Shown one piece after another: positions 1-6,348 of a stretch of DNA of 14,885 bases (position 1 is its first letter; every line of letters starts with the position of its first letter). The DNA comes from JBGOTP01 sp041476545 (GTDB taxonomy: Bacteria > Acidobacteriota > Vicinamibacteria > Vicinamibacterales > CAVVIG01). The notes under the pieces were generated by a model. The model was given only the letters and a program-made list of their open reading frames with translations. It was not told the origin of the DNA and did no database searches. Both the position numbers and the translations under genes were made by a program. The DNA lies in assembly GCA_041476545.1 (NCBI GenBank), contig JBGOTP010000090.1:1-14885 (forward strand), given 5' to 3'.

Positions 1-3
1 CAG

Positions 4-1542
4 TTAGAGCGGAATGTTGCCGTGCTTCTTCGGTGGGTTGCTGACCCGCTTGCCGTCCAGGTTCCTCAGCGCGGCAATCAGCTTGCGGCGCGTCTCACGA
101 GGACGAATGATCTCGTCCAGATACCCACGCGATGCGGCGATGTAGGGATTCGCGAACTTCTCTCGAAACTCCCTCACTTTGTCAGCCCGCACCGACGGAT
201 CGGCGACCGTTTCCAGTTCGCGTTTGTACAAGATGTTGACAGCCCCTTCCGGCCCCATGACCGCAATCTCGGCTGTCGGCCACGCGTAGTTGAAGTCGGT
301 GCGCAGGTGCTTGCTCGACATGACGCAGTACGCGCCGCCGTACGCCTTCCGCGTGATCACCGTGACCTTGGGCACCGTTGCCTCCGCGAAGGCAAAGAGC
401 AGCTTGGCGCCATGTTTGATGATGCCGCCGTACTCCTGCACGGTCCCCGGCAGAAACCCCGGTACATCCTCGAACGTGACAAGCGGGACATTGAACGCGT
501 CGCAGCAGCGGACAAATCGCGCGCCCTTCACGGACGCGTCGATGTCGAGCGTACCGGCCAGGACGGCTGGCTGATTGGCGACGATGCCGACGGCCCGGCC
601 GTCCAGCCGGGCGAACCCGATAATCAGGTTGCGCGCGTAGTGCTCCTGCACCTCGAGGAAATGCCCGTCATCCGCAACGGCGTGAATCAGCTCGAGCATG
701 TCGTACGGCTGGTTTGGCGACGCCGGCACGAGCCGGTCGAGCGCGGCATCTTCCCGATCGGGAGGGTCGCTCGTTGCCAGCCGTGGCGCATCTTCGAGGT
801 TGTTCGACGGCAGATAGGAAAGCAGATCGCGAACGAGCGTGAGGCACTCCCGGTCGTCCTCGACGGCAAAATGCGCGACGCCGCTCGTCGCATTGTGTGT
901 CACCGCCCCGCCGAGTTCCTCTTTGCTGACCTCCTCGTGCGTCACCGTCTTGAGCACATCAGGACCGGTCACGAACATATAGCTCGTGTTCCTGACCATG
1001 AGCGTGAAGTCGGTGATCGCCGGCGAGTAGACGGCGCCCCCCGCGCAGGGCCCCATGATGGCGGAAATTTGCGGCACAACACCCGAGGCCAGCGTGTTTC
1101 GCAAGAAAATATCGGCGTATCCGGCCAGCGAAACCACGCCCTCCTGAATGCGCGCACCGCCCGAATCATTCAATCCCACAATCGGCGAGCCGAGCTTCAT
1201 GGCCAGATCCATGATCTTCACGATCTTGGCGGCGTTGGTCTCGGAGAGCGAGCCGCCAAAGACGGTGAAATCCTGCGCGAACGCAAAGACCTGACGGCCG
1301 TCCACGAGGCCATGACCGGCCACGACGCCGTCGCCTGGGACGATCTGATCCGCCATCCCGAAGTCGCGGCACCGGTGCGTGACCAGCTTGTCGAGCTCCT
1401 CGAACGTGCCGGGATCGAACAGCAGGTCGATTCGCTCCCGAGCGGTCAGCTTGCCCGCGGCGTGCTGGCGTTCCATCCGTTCCGGGCCGCCCCCAAGCTC
1501 GGCGCGACGCTCGAGGTCGTCGAGGGTCTCTTCTGGTTTCAT
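4..1542 (-). CDS. Acyl-CoA carboxylase carboxyltransferase (beta) subunit, propionyl-CoA carboxylase-like
   Basis: This is the carboxyltransferase half of a biotin-dependent acyl-CoA carboxylase; it moves CO2 from carboxybiotin to an acyl-CoA, probably propionyl-CoA giving methylmalonyl-CoA, in the cytoplasm. The 512-residue length is normal for PccB/MmdA proteins. The N-terminal crotonase-like half has SGGARIQEG (residues 127-135) and the oxyanion-hole motif GPCAGGAVYSPA (164-175). The C-terminal half has GGAYCVMSSKH (from 402) and AWPTAEIAVMGPEGAVNIL, and the protein ends in the usual HGNIPL. The residue after GGAY, position 406, is Cys; in Streptomyces coelicolor PccB the corresponding residue is Asp422, known to affect substrate choice, so the exact substrate is uncertain. 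It is the last gene of the hslV-led run, 21 nt after the transaldolase stop. The biotin carboxylase and biotin carrier partners are not in the window and may lie beyond position 1. A sodium-pump methylmalonyl-CoA decarboxylase alpha subunit is the main alternative. Confidence 0.93.
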   Translation of the reverse strand: MKPEETLDDLERRAELGGGPERMERQHAAGKLTARERIDLLFDPGTFEELDKLVTHRCRDFGMADQIVPGDGVVAGHGLVDGRQVFAFAQDFTVFGGSLSETNAAKIVKIMDLAMKLGSPIVGLNDSGGARIQEGVVSLAGYADIFLRNTLASGVVPQISAIMGPCAGGAVYSPAITDFTLMVRNTSYMFVTGPDVLKTVTHEEVSKEELGGAVTHNATSGVAHFAVEDDRECLTLVRDLLSYLPSNNLEDAPRLATSDPPDREDAALDRLVPASPNQPYDMLELIHAVADDGHFLEVQEHYARNLIIGFARLDGRAVGIVANQPAVLAGTLDIDASVKGARFVRCCDAFNVPLVTFEDVPGFLPGTVQEYGGIIKHGAKLLFAFAEATVPKVTVITRKAYGGAYCVMSSKHLRTDFNYAWPTAEIAVMGPEGAVNILYKRELETVADPSVRADKVREFREKFANPYIAASRGYLDEIIRPRETRRKLIAALRNLDGKRVSNPPKKHGNIPL

Positions 1543-1547
1543 CCTGT

Positions 1548-1566
1548 AGCTCTCAGCTCACGGCTA
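1548..1566. repeat. Short AGCT-core heptamer repeat between transaldolase and carboxylase genes
   Basis: The spacer reads AGCTCTC, AGCTCAC, GGCTA at a 7-base period, the same unit as the long array at 3006-3080. The last partial unit supplies the TAG stop codon of the transaldolase on the minus strand. With about 2.7 units it cannot form the large hairpin of the long array. It could be a degenerate remnant or a seed of the same repeat family. Confidence 0.5.
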
Positions 1567-2217
1567 CGCCTTCACCGTTTGGGACTTCTCCCAGTCCTTG
1601 AGAAACTTCTCGAGCCCGATATTGGTCAGCGGATGGTTGAACAGCTGATCAATCAGCGCCGGCGGACAGGTGCAGATGTCGGCGCCGATGCGTGCCGCCT
1701 CCACGATGTGAATCGGATGGCGGCAGCTTGCGACGAGCACCTCGGTTGCGAATTCGTAGTTGTCGTAGATGTCGACGATCTCCCGAATCAGGTCCATGCC
1801 GTTTGAGGCCAGGTCGTCAAGCCGTCCGACAAACGGGCTGACGAACGTCGCGCCGGCATTCGCCGCCAGAAGTGCCTGAGCGGCGGAAAACACGAGCGTG
1901 ACGTTCACATGATGCCCCTCGCCCGACAGCGTCTTGCAGGCACGGATGCCGTCGCGCGTCAGCGGCACCTTGACCACCATGTGGGGATCGATCGCCGCGA
2001 TGTCGTGCCCCTCGCGGACCATGCCGGCAAAGTCGGTCGCGACGACTTCGCCACTGACCGGCCCCTTGACGATATCGCAGATCCTCTTCAGGTTCGCGCG
2101 GTAGTCGCCCGGCTCCTTCGCCAGCAGCGACGGGTTCGTCGTGACGCCGTCGATGATGCCCACGAGGGCGAGTGTCTCGATATCCTTGATGTTCCCGCTA
2201 TCGATGAACAGCTTCAT
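1564..2217 (-). CDS. tal: Transaldolase, TalC/MipB type
   Basis: This is a small-subunit class I aldolase of the TalC/fructose-6-phosphate-aldolase family, 217 residues, typical for the family. It would transfer a dihydroxyacetone unit between sugar phosphates in the non-oxidative pentose phosphate pathway, in the cytoplasm. The N-terminal strand FIDSGN, the VTTNPSLL motif (25-32) and the Schiff-base lysine K83 in VVKVPLT are all present. Two positions that separate true transaldolases from E. coli-type fructose-6-phosphate aldolases point to transaldolase: E57 in GPVSGEV (Gln59 in E. coli FsaA) and F129 in SPFVGRLDD (Tyr131 in FsaA). Its ATG overlaps the stop of the upstream fumarylacetoacetate-hydrolase-family gene by four bases (ATGA), so the two are probably translationally coupled. 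Automatic pipelines often call this family 'fructose-6-phosphate aldolase'; I judge that less likely here. Confidence 0.92.
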   Translation of the reverse strand: MKLFIDSGNIKDIETLALVGIIDGVTTNPSLLAKEPGDYRANLKRICDIVKGPVSGEVVATDFAGMVREGHDIAAIDPHMVVKVPLTRDGIRACKTLSGEGHHVNVTLVFSAAQALLAANAGATFVSPFVGRLDDLASNGMDLIREIVDIYDNYEFATEVLVASCRHPIHIVEAARIGADICTCPPALIDQLFNHPLTNIGLEKFLKDWEKSQTVKA

Positions 2218-3002
2218 ACAGACTCCGCTTCAACAGGGTTGCTCAACGTGCCGATGCCTTCGACCGTGACCGTGACGACGTCGCCGTGAGCCATCGGTCC
2301 GATGCCCGATGGCGTGCCGGTGGAAATGACGTCACCCGGCTCGAGTGTCATGACGAACGTGATGAACTCGACGAGGTGCTCGATGCCGAAGATCAGCTGA
2401 GATGTCGAGGACGCCTGGCGTCGGATGCCGTTGACCCGCGTCTCAACGGCCCGTGGCGCCGCATCGGCGCCAACGGCAATACACGGCCCGATTGGCGCAA
2501 ATGTGTCGAAGCCCTTGCAACGCGTGTACTGCGATTCCTTGTTCTGCAGATCGCGCGCCGTCACATCGTTGAGGCACGTGAGGCCGAAGATGAAGTCCCA
2601 GGCGTTCGCGCGAGTCACCCGATGCGCTCTCCGTCCGATCACGATGGCGAGTTCCCCTTCATAGTCGACGCGGCCAACGCCTGGTGGCAATCGGATGGGC
2701 GCACCCGGATCGAGAACCGCCGTGGAAGGCTTGATGAAGAGCAGGGGGTCGGCCGGGAGGGGTTTGCCGACCTCGGCGGCGTGATCCTTGTAGTTCAATC
2801 CGACACAGACAATCTTCGACGGCCGCACCGGCGCCAGCAGTCTCAAGGCGTCGAGGCCGCCCAGGACCCGCGGACCCAGACCGTACCCACCAAAGATGTC
2901 GCCGGACGCCGCAGTGGCCTGATGCAGCACGCCGCCCCGGTCCACGACAAAACCAAGTCTGCCGTCCTGCATGACGCGGTACAGACGATCCATCGCGCAC
3001 AT
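2214..3002 (-). CDS. Fumarylacetoacetate hydrolase (FAH) family protein
   Basis: The 262-residue protein belongs to the FAH superfamily of divalent-metal enzymes that hydrolyse, decarboxylate or isomerise beta-dicarbonyl and related acids. A short N-terminal region (1-60) is followed by the FAH catalytic fold. It begins at VCVGLNYKDHAAEVG and has the metal-ligand strand VDYEGELAIVIG, the loop TCLNDVTARDLQ and the C-terminal GDVISTGTPSGIGPM. The closest characterised types are acylpyruvases, oxaloacetate decarboxylases/tautomerases and 2-hydroxyhepta-2,4-diene-1,7-dioate isomerases. The sequence does not tell which reaction it carries out. A second in-frame ATG lies three codons in (2993) and neither start has a clear ribosome binding site, so the first nine bases are uncertain. 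The gene starts right at the edge of the AGCT heptamer array and is ATGA-coupled to the transaldolase downstream. Confidence 0.88.
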   Translation of the reverse strand: MCAMDRLYRVMQDGRLGFVVDRGGVLHQATAASGDIFGGYGLGPRVLGGLDALRLLAPVRPSKIVCVGLNYKDHAAEVGKPLPADPLLFIKPSTAVLDPGAPIRLPPGVGRVDYEGELAIVIGRRAHRVTRANAWDFIFGLTCLNDVTARDLQNKESQYTRCKGFDTFAPIGPCIAVGADAAPRAVETRVNGIRRQASSTSQLIFGIEHLVEFITFVMTLEPGDVISTGTPSGIGPMAHGDVVTVTVEGIGTLSNPVEAESV

Positions 3003-3005
3003 TCT

Positions 3006-3080
3006 AGCTGAAAGCTGAAAGCTGAGAGCCGACAGCTGAGGGCTGGGAGCTGTCAGCTCTCGGCTTTCAGCTCTCAGCTA
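3006..3080. repeat. Heptameric AGCT-core array forming a 32-bp hairpin
   Basis: The whole spacer between the Fn3 lipoprotein stop (3081) and the FAH-family start (3002) is an array with a strict 7-base period. It has about ten and a half units of form AGCTNNN or a one-base variant: AGCTGAA, AGCTGAA, AGCTGAG, AGCCGAC, AGCTGAG, GGCTGGG, AGCTGTC, AGCTCTC, GGCTTTC, AGCTCTC. Because AGCT is palindromic and the right half carries complementary trinucleotides, 3006-3037 pairs with 3048-3079 at 29 of 32 positions across a 10-nt loop. In the operon transcript (minus strand) two of the three mismatches become G-U wobbles. No U-tract follows, so it is not a classic intrinsic terminator. It may be a REP-like element, an mRNA stability or attenuation structure, or a slippage-grown microsatellite. 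Confidence 0.85.
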
Positions 3081-4226
3081 TCAACGTGCCGTCGCATCGA
3101 CCCGTGTCGAGGCCGCGCTCACGTTGCCCGCGTTGTCAACAGCCTGTACGGCGTAGTAATACCGCGCGCCAGGTTGCACCGAGTCCATGAACGTCGTTTC
3201 CTGAATCGGCGCAGGCGTGAGTCTGGTCAGCACGTCGCCAGGAACGCCCCCCCTCAGGATCAGATAGCCCCTGAGATCTTTTTCCGTGTTCGGATCCCAG
3301 GTCAGGCTGACCGTGCCATCGGAGCCGACGGGGATGAGTCCCACCGGGGCGGCCGGGGGAAACGTGTCGACGGGCGTCACACAGGTTGAAGAACCTGCCT
3401 CACTCTCTTCGGACAGCCCGTCCCTGGTCTCCACCGACCCGATCGCGTAGCACTGGGTCACGCCCCACTCGACTCGCGGATCGACGAATCGCCGACCCGG
3501 CACCGGCGCACGGGTCAGCCGCGTTTCACGATCCCGTCCGGCCGAAGGCACCGACGCAATGCCGTACACATGGTAGGCCATGGTCGAGGCGGTCGCCTGA
3601 TCGGAATCGGCGGCCGGCACGGGCATCCATGTCAGGGTGACGCTTGACTCGTCGTACGCGATCTCTGGCTTGGCGGGCGCGCGCGGCGGCGGACGGAGCG
3701 GCACGGCCACTCGCGGCGAGAGCACGCCCCTTCGCCCGCGTCGACTGACGGCCACTCCAACGTAGTACCGCAGCGACCCGTTGGACGACATCGTGGACGC
3801 GGGCGCCAGTGCGGACAAGTCCTCGCGCACACGGGCCCTCGCGCCCTGGTCCAGGCCGGACCCCTCAAGGGGATCCAGATCCGCGTCCGGCTCATCGGGT
3901 TGCGCGACCGCATTTGGATCGCGCGGTGACTTCACCGGGATACTGGCGACTCTCGTGCCGAGCTTCACCACCTGATCGTCGGTCAGGGTCGCAGGTCCGG
4001 TGAACGCATACACGTCCACGCGTTCGATATTCGCGGGACGCGTACCGTCCGTATTGGTGGCCGGAATGATGAACTGGAGATCGACGATGGCGGCGCGGCG
4101 TTCAGCGGTGAACTCCAGCGGCGCCACCGCGACCCGCACGAGCGGTGGGAGCGGAGGCCCTTTCTTGCCGCAGCTGCCCACCATCACCGCAGCCAGCAGG
4201 AGTAGGGCTCCCGACCCTTTGTTCAC
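3081..4226 (-). CDS. Fibronectin type III domain lipoprotein
   Basis: This 381-residue protein is a predicted lipoprotein with a signal peptide ending in the lipobox VGSC, making Cys19 the lipidated residue. It continues with GKKGPPLPP, a segment resembling the small LptM/YifL-type lipoproteins. The rest looks like three beta-sandwich modules: one weak (about 30-165) and two clearer Fibronectin III units (about 178-283 and 288-381). The last has the typical SLTWDPNTEKDLRGYLILR and YYYAVQAVDNAGNVS strands. It probably sits on the outer or inner membrane facing the periplasm as a binding or scaffold protein; no catalytic motif is visible. The start is GTG, overlapping the hslU stop as GTGA, which implies translational coupling to HslU. 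Its job next to a cytoplasmic protease is unknown. Confidence 0.85.
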   Translation of the reverse strand: MNKGSGALLLLAAVMVGSCGKKGPPLPPLVRVAVAPLEFTAERRAAIVDLQFIIPATNTDGTRPANIERVDVYAFTGPATLTDDQVVKLGTRVASIPVKSPRDPNAVAQPDEPDADLDPLEGSGLDQGARARVREDLSALAPASTMSSNGSLRYYVGVAVSRRGRRGVLSPRVAVPLRPPPRAPAKPEIAYDESSVTLTWMPVPAADSDQATASTMAYHVYGIASVPSAGRDRETRLTRAPVPGRRFVDPRVEWGVTQCYAIGSVETRDGLSEESEAGSSTCVTPVDTFPPAAPVGLIPVGSDGTVSLTWDPNTEKDLRGYLILRGGVPGDVLTRLTPAPIQETTFMDSVQPGARYYYAVQAVDNAGNVSAASTRVDATAR

Positions 4227-5617
4227 AGAATGTACCGCGACAGGTCTTCATTCTTCACGATGTCAGCCAGCATGCGGACGACATACGCCTCGTCGATCAC
4301 CACACGCTTTTCGACGAGATCCGGACCCTCAAAAGAAATCTCATCCAGCAGCTTCTCCATGACCGTGTGCAACCGGCGGGCACCAATATTCTCGGTGCGC
4401 TCGTTGACAATCGTGGCGTAGTCCGCGATACGGTGAATCCCATCGTCTGTGAACACCAGTGAAATTCCCTCGGTTTCCATGAGGGCGATGTACTGCTTGA
4501 CGAGGGCGCTGCGAGGCTCCGTGAGAATCCGGACGAATTCCTCCTTGCCAAGCGCGTCGAGTTCGACCCGGATAGGAAAGCGCCCCTGGAGTTCGGGAAT
4601 GAGATCCGACGGCTTGGAGACGTGAAATGCACCAGCGGCGATAAACAGAATGTGATCGGTTCGCACCATCCCGTGCTTCGTATTCACGGTGGTGCCTTCG
4701 ACGATTGGCAGGATATCGCGCTGGACGCCTTCGCGACTCACGTCTGGGCCGTGGCTCCCTTCCCGACCCGCGATCTTGTCGATTTCATCGATGAAGATGA
4801 TGCCGGCCTGCTCGACGCGCTCGACGGCCGTGCGCGCCACGCTGTCCATGTCGATGAGCTTCTGCTGCTCCTCCTGCGCCAGATGCTCGAGCGCTTCGGG
4901 CACCTTCATGCGGCGTTTCTTCGTCTTGTTCTGAAAAAGGCCGGGCAGCATGTCCTTCAGATTGATGTCGACCTCTTCGACTGACGATCCGGCAATGATC
5001 TCGAGGGACGGGAACGACTTCTCGCGGACATCGACCTCGACGACCCGCGTATCGAGACGGCCGGTCCGCAACTGTTCGCGGAACCGTTCGCGCGTCTGGT
5101 GCTGCTGATCGCGCATGGCGGCCGGATCGTCGTCTGGCGCGACGGGACGCGTCGGCGGCAGCAGGATGTCGAGCAGTCGCTCTTCGGCGTTGTGCGCCGC
5201 CTTGCTGCGGACCTCCTCGAGCTGCTCCCCGCGCACCATGTCCACCCCGAGTTCGACGAGATCCCGGACCATCGACTCGACATCACGGCCGACATAGCCC
5301 ACTTCCGTGAATTTCGAGGCTTCGACCTTCACGAAGGGCGACTGCGCGAGCCGGGCAAGCCGGCGGGCGATCTCGGTCTTGCCGACACCGGTCGGCCCGA
5401 TCATCAGAATGTTCTTCGGCGCGATCTCTTCAGCCAGTTCCGGCGCCAGCTTCTGGCGTCGCGTGCGATTCCGCAGGGCAATCGCGACGGCACGTTTGGC
5501 CGCGGCCTGGCCGATCACGAACTTGTCCAGTTCCGAGACGATCTGTCTCGGCGTGAGCGCTTCGGTGGTCGTCTGCGTCGTCTGCGGCAGATAGATGGGC
5601 ACGGAAGGTCCAGGCAT
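4223..5617 (-). CDS. hslU: ATP-dependent protease ATPase subunit HslU (ClpY)
   Basis: HslU is the AAA+ unfoldase that feeds substrates to the HslV peptidase in the cytoplasmic HslUV protease. At 464 residues it is slightly longer than the E. coli protein. The Walker A motif is GPTGVGKTE with K80. The pore segment FTEVGYVGRDVESMVRDLVE follows, then a shortened I-domain region with EEVRSKAAHNAEERLLDILLPP. Walker B is IIFIDEIDKIAG (D277, E278). The arginine-finger and sensor region includes ELQGRFPIRVEL and ERTENIGARRLHTVMEKLLDEISF. The C-terminus LSRYIL is the expected tail that docks into HslV and activates it. The gene starts 11 nt after hslV, in the usual order, and its stop overlaps the lipoprotein start. 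No clear Shine-Dalgarno sequence precedes its ATG. Confidence 0.98.
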   Translation of the reverse strand: MPGPSVPIYLPQTTQTTTEALTPRQIVSELDKFVIGQAAAKRAVAIALRNRTRRQKLAPELAEEIAPKNILMIGPTGVGKTEIARRLARLAQSPFVKVEASKFTEVGYVGRDVESMVRDLVELGVDMVRGEQLEEVRSKAAHNAEERLLDILLPPTRPVAPDDDPAAMRDQQHQTRERFREQLRTGRLDTRVVEVDVREKSFPSLEIIAGSSVEEVDINLKDMLPGLFQNKTKKRRMKVPEALEHLAQEEQQKLIDMDSVARTAVERVEQAGIIFIDEIDKIAGREGSHGPDVSREGVQRDILPIVEGTTVNTKHGMVRTDHILFIAAGAFHVSKPSDLIPELQGRFPIRVELDALGKEEFVRILTEPRSALVKQYIALMETEGISLVFTDDGIHRIADYATIVNERTENIGARRLHTVMEKLLDEISFEGPDLVEKRVVIDEAYVVRMLADIVKNEDLSRYIL

Positions 5618-5628
5618 TCAGCGAGTTG

Positions 5629-6156
5629 TCACAGCTCTTCGACCGTGAGGATGGCATTCGTATAGATACAGATCTGCCCGGCGATCAGCATCGCCCGCTC
5701 GGCAATCGCCCGTGCGTCGAGATCCGTGTTGGAGGCGAGCGCCTTGGCGGCCGCCAGGGCGTACGGCCCCCCCGATCCGATGGCCACAATTCCGTCGTCT
5801 GGTTCGATGAGATCGCCCGTCCCCGACAGGAGAAACGTTGCCGTCTTATCGAGAACAATCAGCATGGCCTCGAGGCGACGGAGGATGCGATCGCTCCGCC
5901 AGTCCTTCGCCAGTTCCACGGCGGATCGCTCGAGATTGCCACGGTACTGCTCGAGCTTCGATTCAAAACGCGCGAATAGGGCAAACGAATCGGCGGCTGA
6001 CCCGGCAAATCCGGCCAGAATTCGATCGTTGTAGAGGCGCCGGATCTTCCGAGCGCTCTGCTTGACGACCGTCGAACCAAACGTCACTTGACCATCACCC
6101 GCCAGCACGGCACGATCACGATGACGCACGGCGAGAATCGTTGTACTGTGAAACAT
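5629..6156 (-). CDS. hslV: ATP-dependent protease proteolytic subunit HslV (ClpQ)
   Basis: HslV is the N-terminal-threonine peptidase of the HslUV complex, related to proteasome beta subunits. I place the start at ATG 6156, giving MFHSTTILAVRH and 175 residues, the usual family length. The active Thr would follow a four-residue leader (FHS after Met), much like the FHATTI start of the Bacillus protein. Conserved features include AGDGQVTFG, the RRLYN and GFAGSAADSFALF segments, ELAKDWR, AIGSGGPYA and the C-terminal ICIYTNAILTVEEL. A longer reading from TTG at 6195 adds 13 residues (starting TRGSVG), but those codons are the predicted promoter itself: its TTGACA -35 box begins exactly at that TTG. 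The gene leads the operon with hslU 11 nt downstream. Confidence 0.96.
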   Translation of the reverse strand: MFHSTTILAVRHRDRAVLAGDGQVTFGSTVVKQSARKIRRLYNDRILAGFAGSAADSFALFARFESKLEQYRGNLERSAVELAKDWRSDRILRRLEAMLIVLDKTATFLLSGTGDLIEPDDGIVAIGSGGPYALAAAKALASNTDLDARAIAERAMLIAGQICIYTNAILTVEEL

Positions 6157-6165
6157 GAATTTCTG

Positions 6166-6195
6166 ACTGTATCGGCCGACCGATCCGCGTGTCAA
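6166..6195 (-). promoter_or_regulatory. Predicted sigma70-like promoter of hslV operon
   Basis: On the minus strand there is a perfect -35 box TTGACA (6195-6190), an 18-nt spacer, and a -10 box TACAGT (6171-6166) matching consensus at four of six bases including the key T, A and last T. The -10 ends only 9 nt before the hslV ATG at 6156, so transcription should begin about one to four bases before the start codon. No CIRCE-type heat-shock operator is visible. Confidence 0.6.
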
Positions 6196-6348
6196 GAAAA
6201 CGAGACGCGCGATGTGCTCGCCCGATGACAGCTCACGACCGAGTGAGAGACCGGCGCTCCCACCAGACCAAGTTTAGGCCAGTTCCTGGCCGGCCCATCT
6301 GGCAGTAAGGTTGCTGAGACGGCTCGGACTGGCGATCGGACAGGACAC
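6196..6348. other. Divergent intergenic region between hslV and the PEGA gene
   Basis: The 153 nt upstream of the hslV promoter hold no open frame I can support. Two small inverted repeats are present: CTCAC-N6-GTGAG at 6232-6247, and GGCCAG-TTC-CTGGCC at 6277-6291. Either might be an operator, but both are short enough to arise by chance in GC-rich DNA. I could not identify a convincing promoter for the PEGA gene. An AGGA at about 6342-6345, a few bases before its ATG, is a plausible ribosome binding site. Confidence 0.35.

Noticed and set aside
22..1806. 594-codon open frame on the plus strand across the carboxylase and transaldolase genes
   Set aside because: It is antisense to two clearly recognisable enzymes, has Arg/His/Val-rich non-domain composition, and is explained by GC-rich codon bias on the opposite strand.
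1564..2217. Fructose-6-phosphate aldolase (FSA) name
   Set aside because: Active-site positions equivalent to FsaA Gln59 and Tyr131 are Glu57 and Phe129, the transaldolase pattern.
3006..3080. Intrinsic transcription terminator at the long hairpin
   Set aside because: The stem is far longer than usual, and on neither strand is it followed by a U-run; the strict 7-base period points to a repeat array instead.
3006..3080. CRISPR-like array
   Set aside because: The 7-base period with no unique spacers and no cas genes rules this out.
6157..6195. N-terminal 13-residue extension of HslV from TTG 6195
   Set aside because: The codons coincide with a TTGACA/TACAGT promoter, and the family normally begins right before the catalytic threonine.
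6277..6291. GGCCAG-TTC-CTGGCC as a regulator binding site
   Set aside because: Perfect 6-bp arms are expected by chance in GC-rich DNA and no matching copy was found at another promoter; kept only as a note on the intergenic region.
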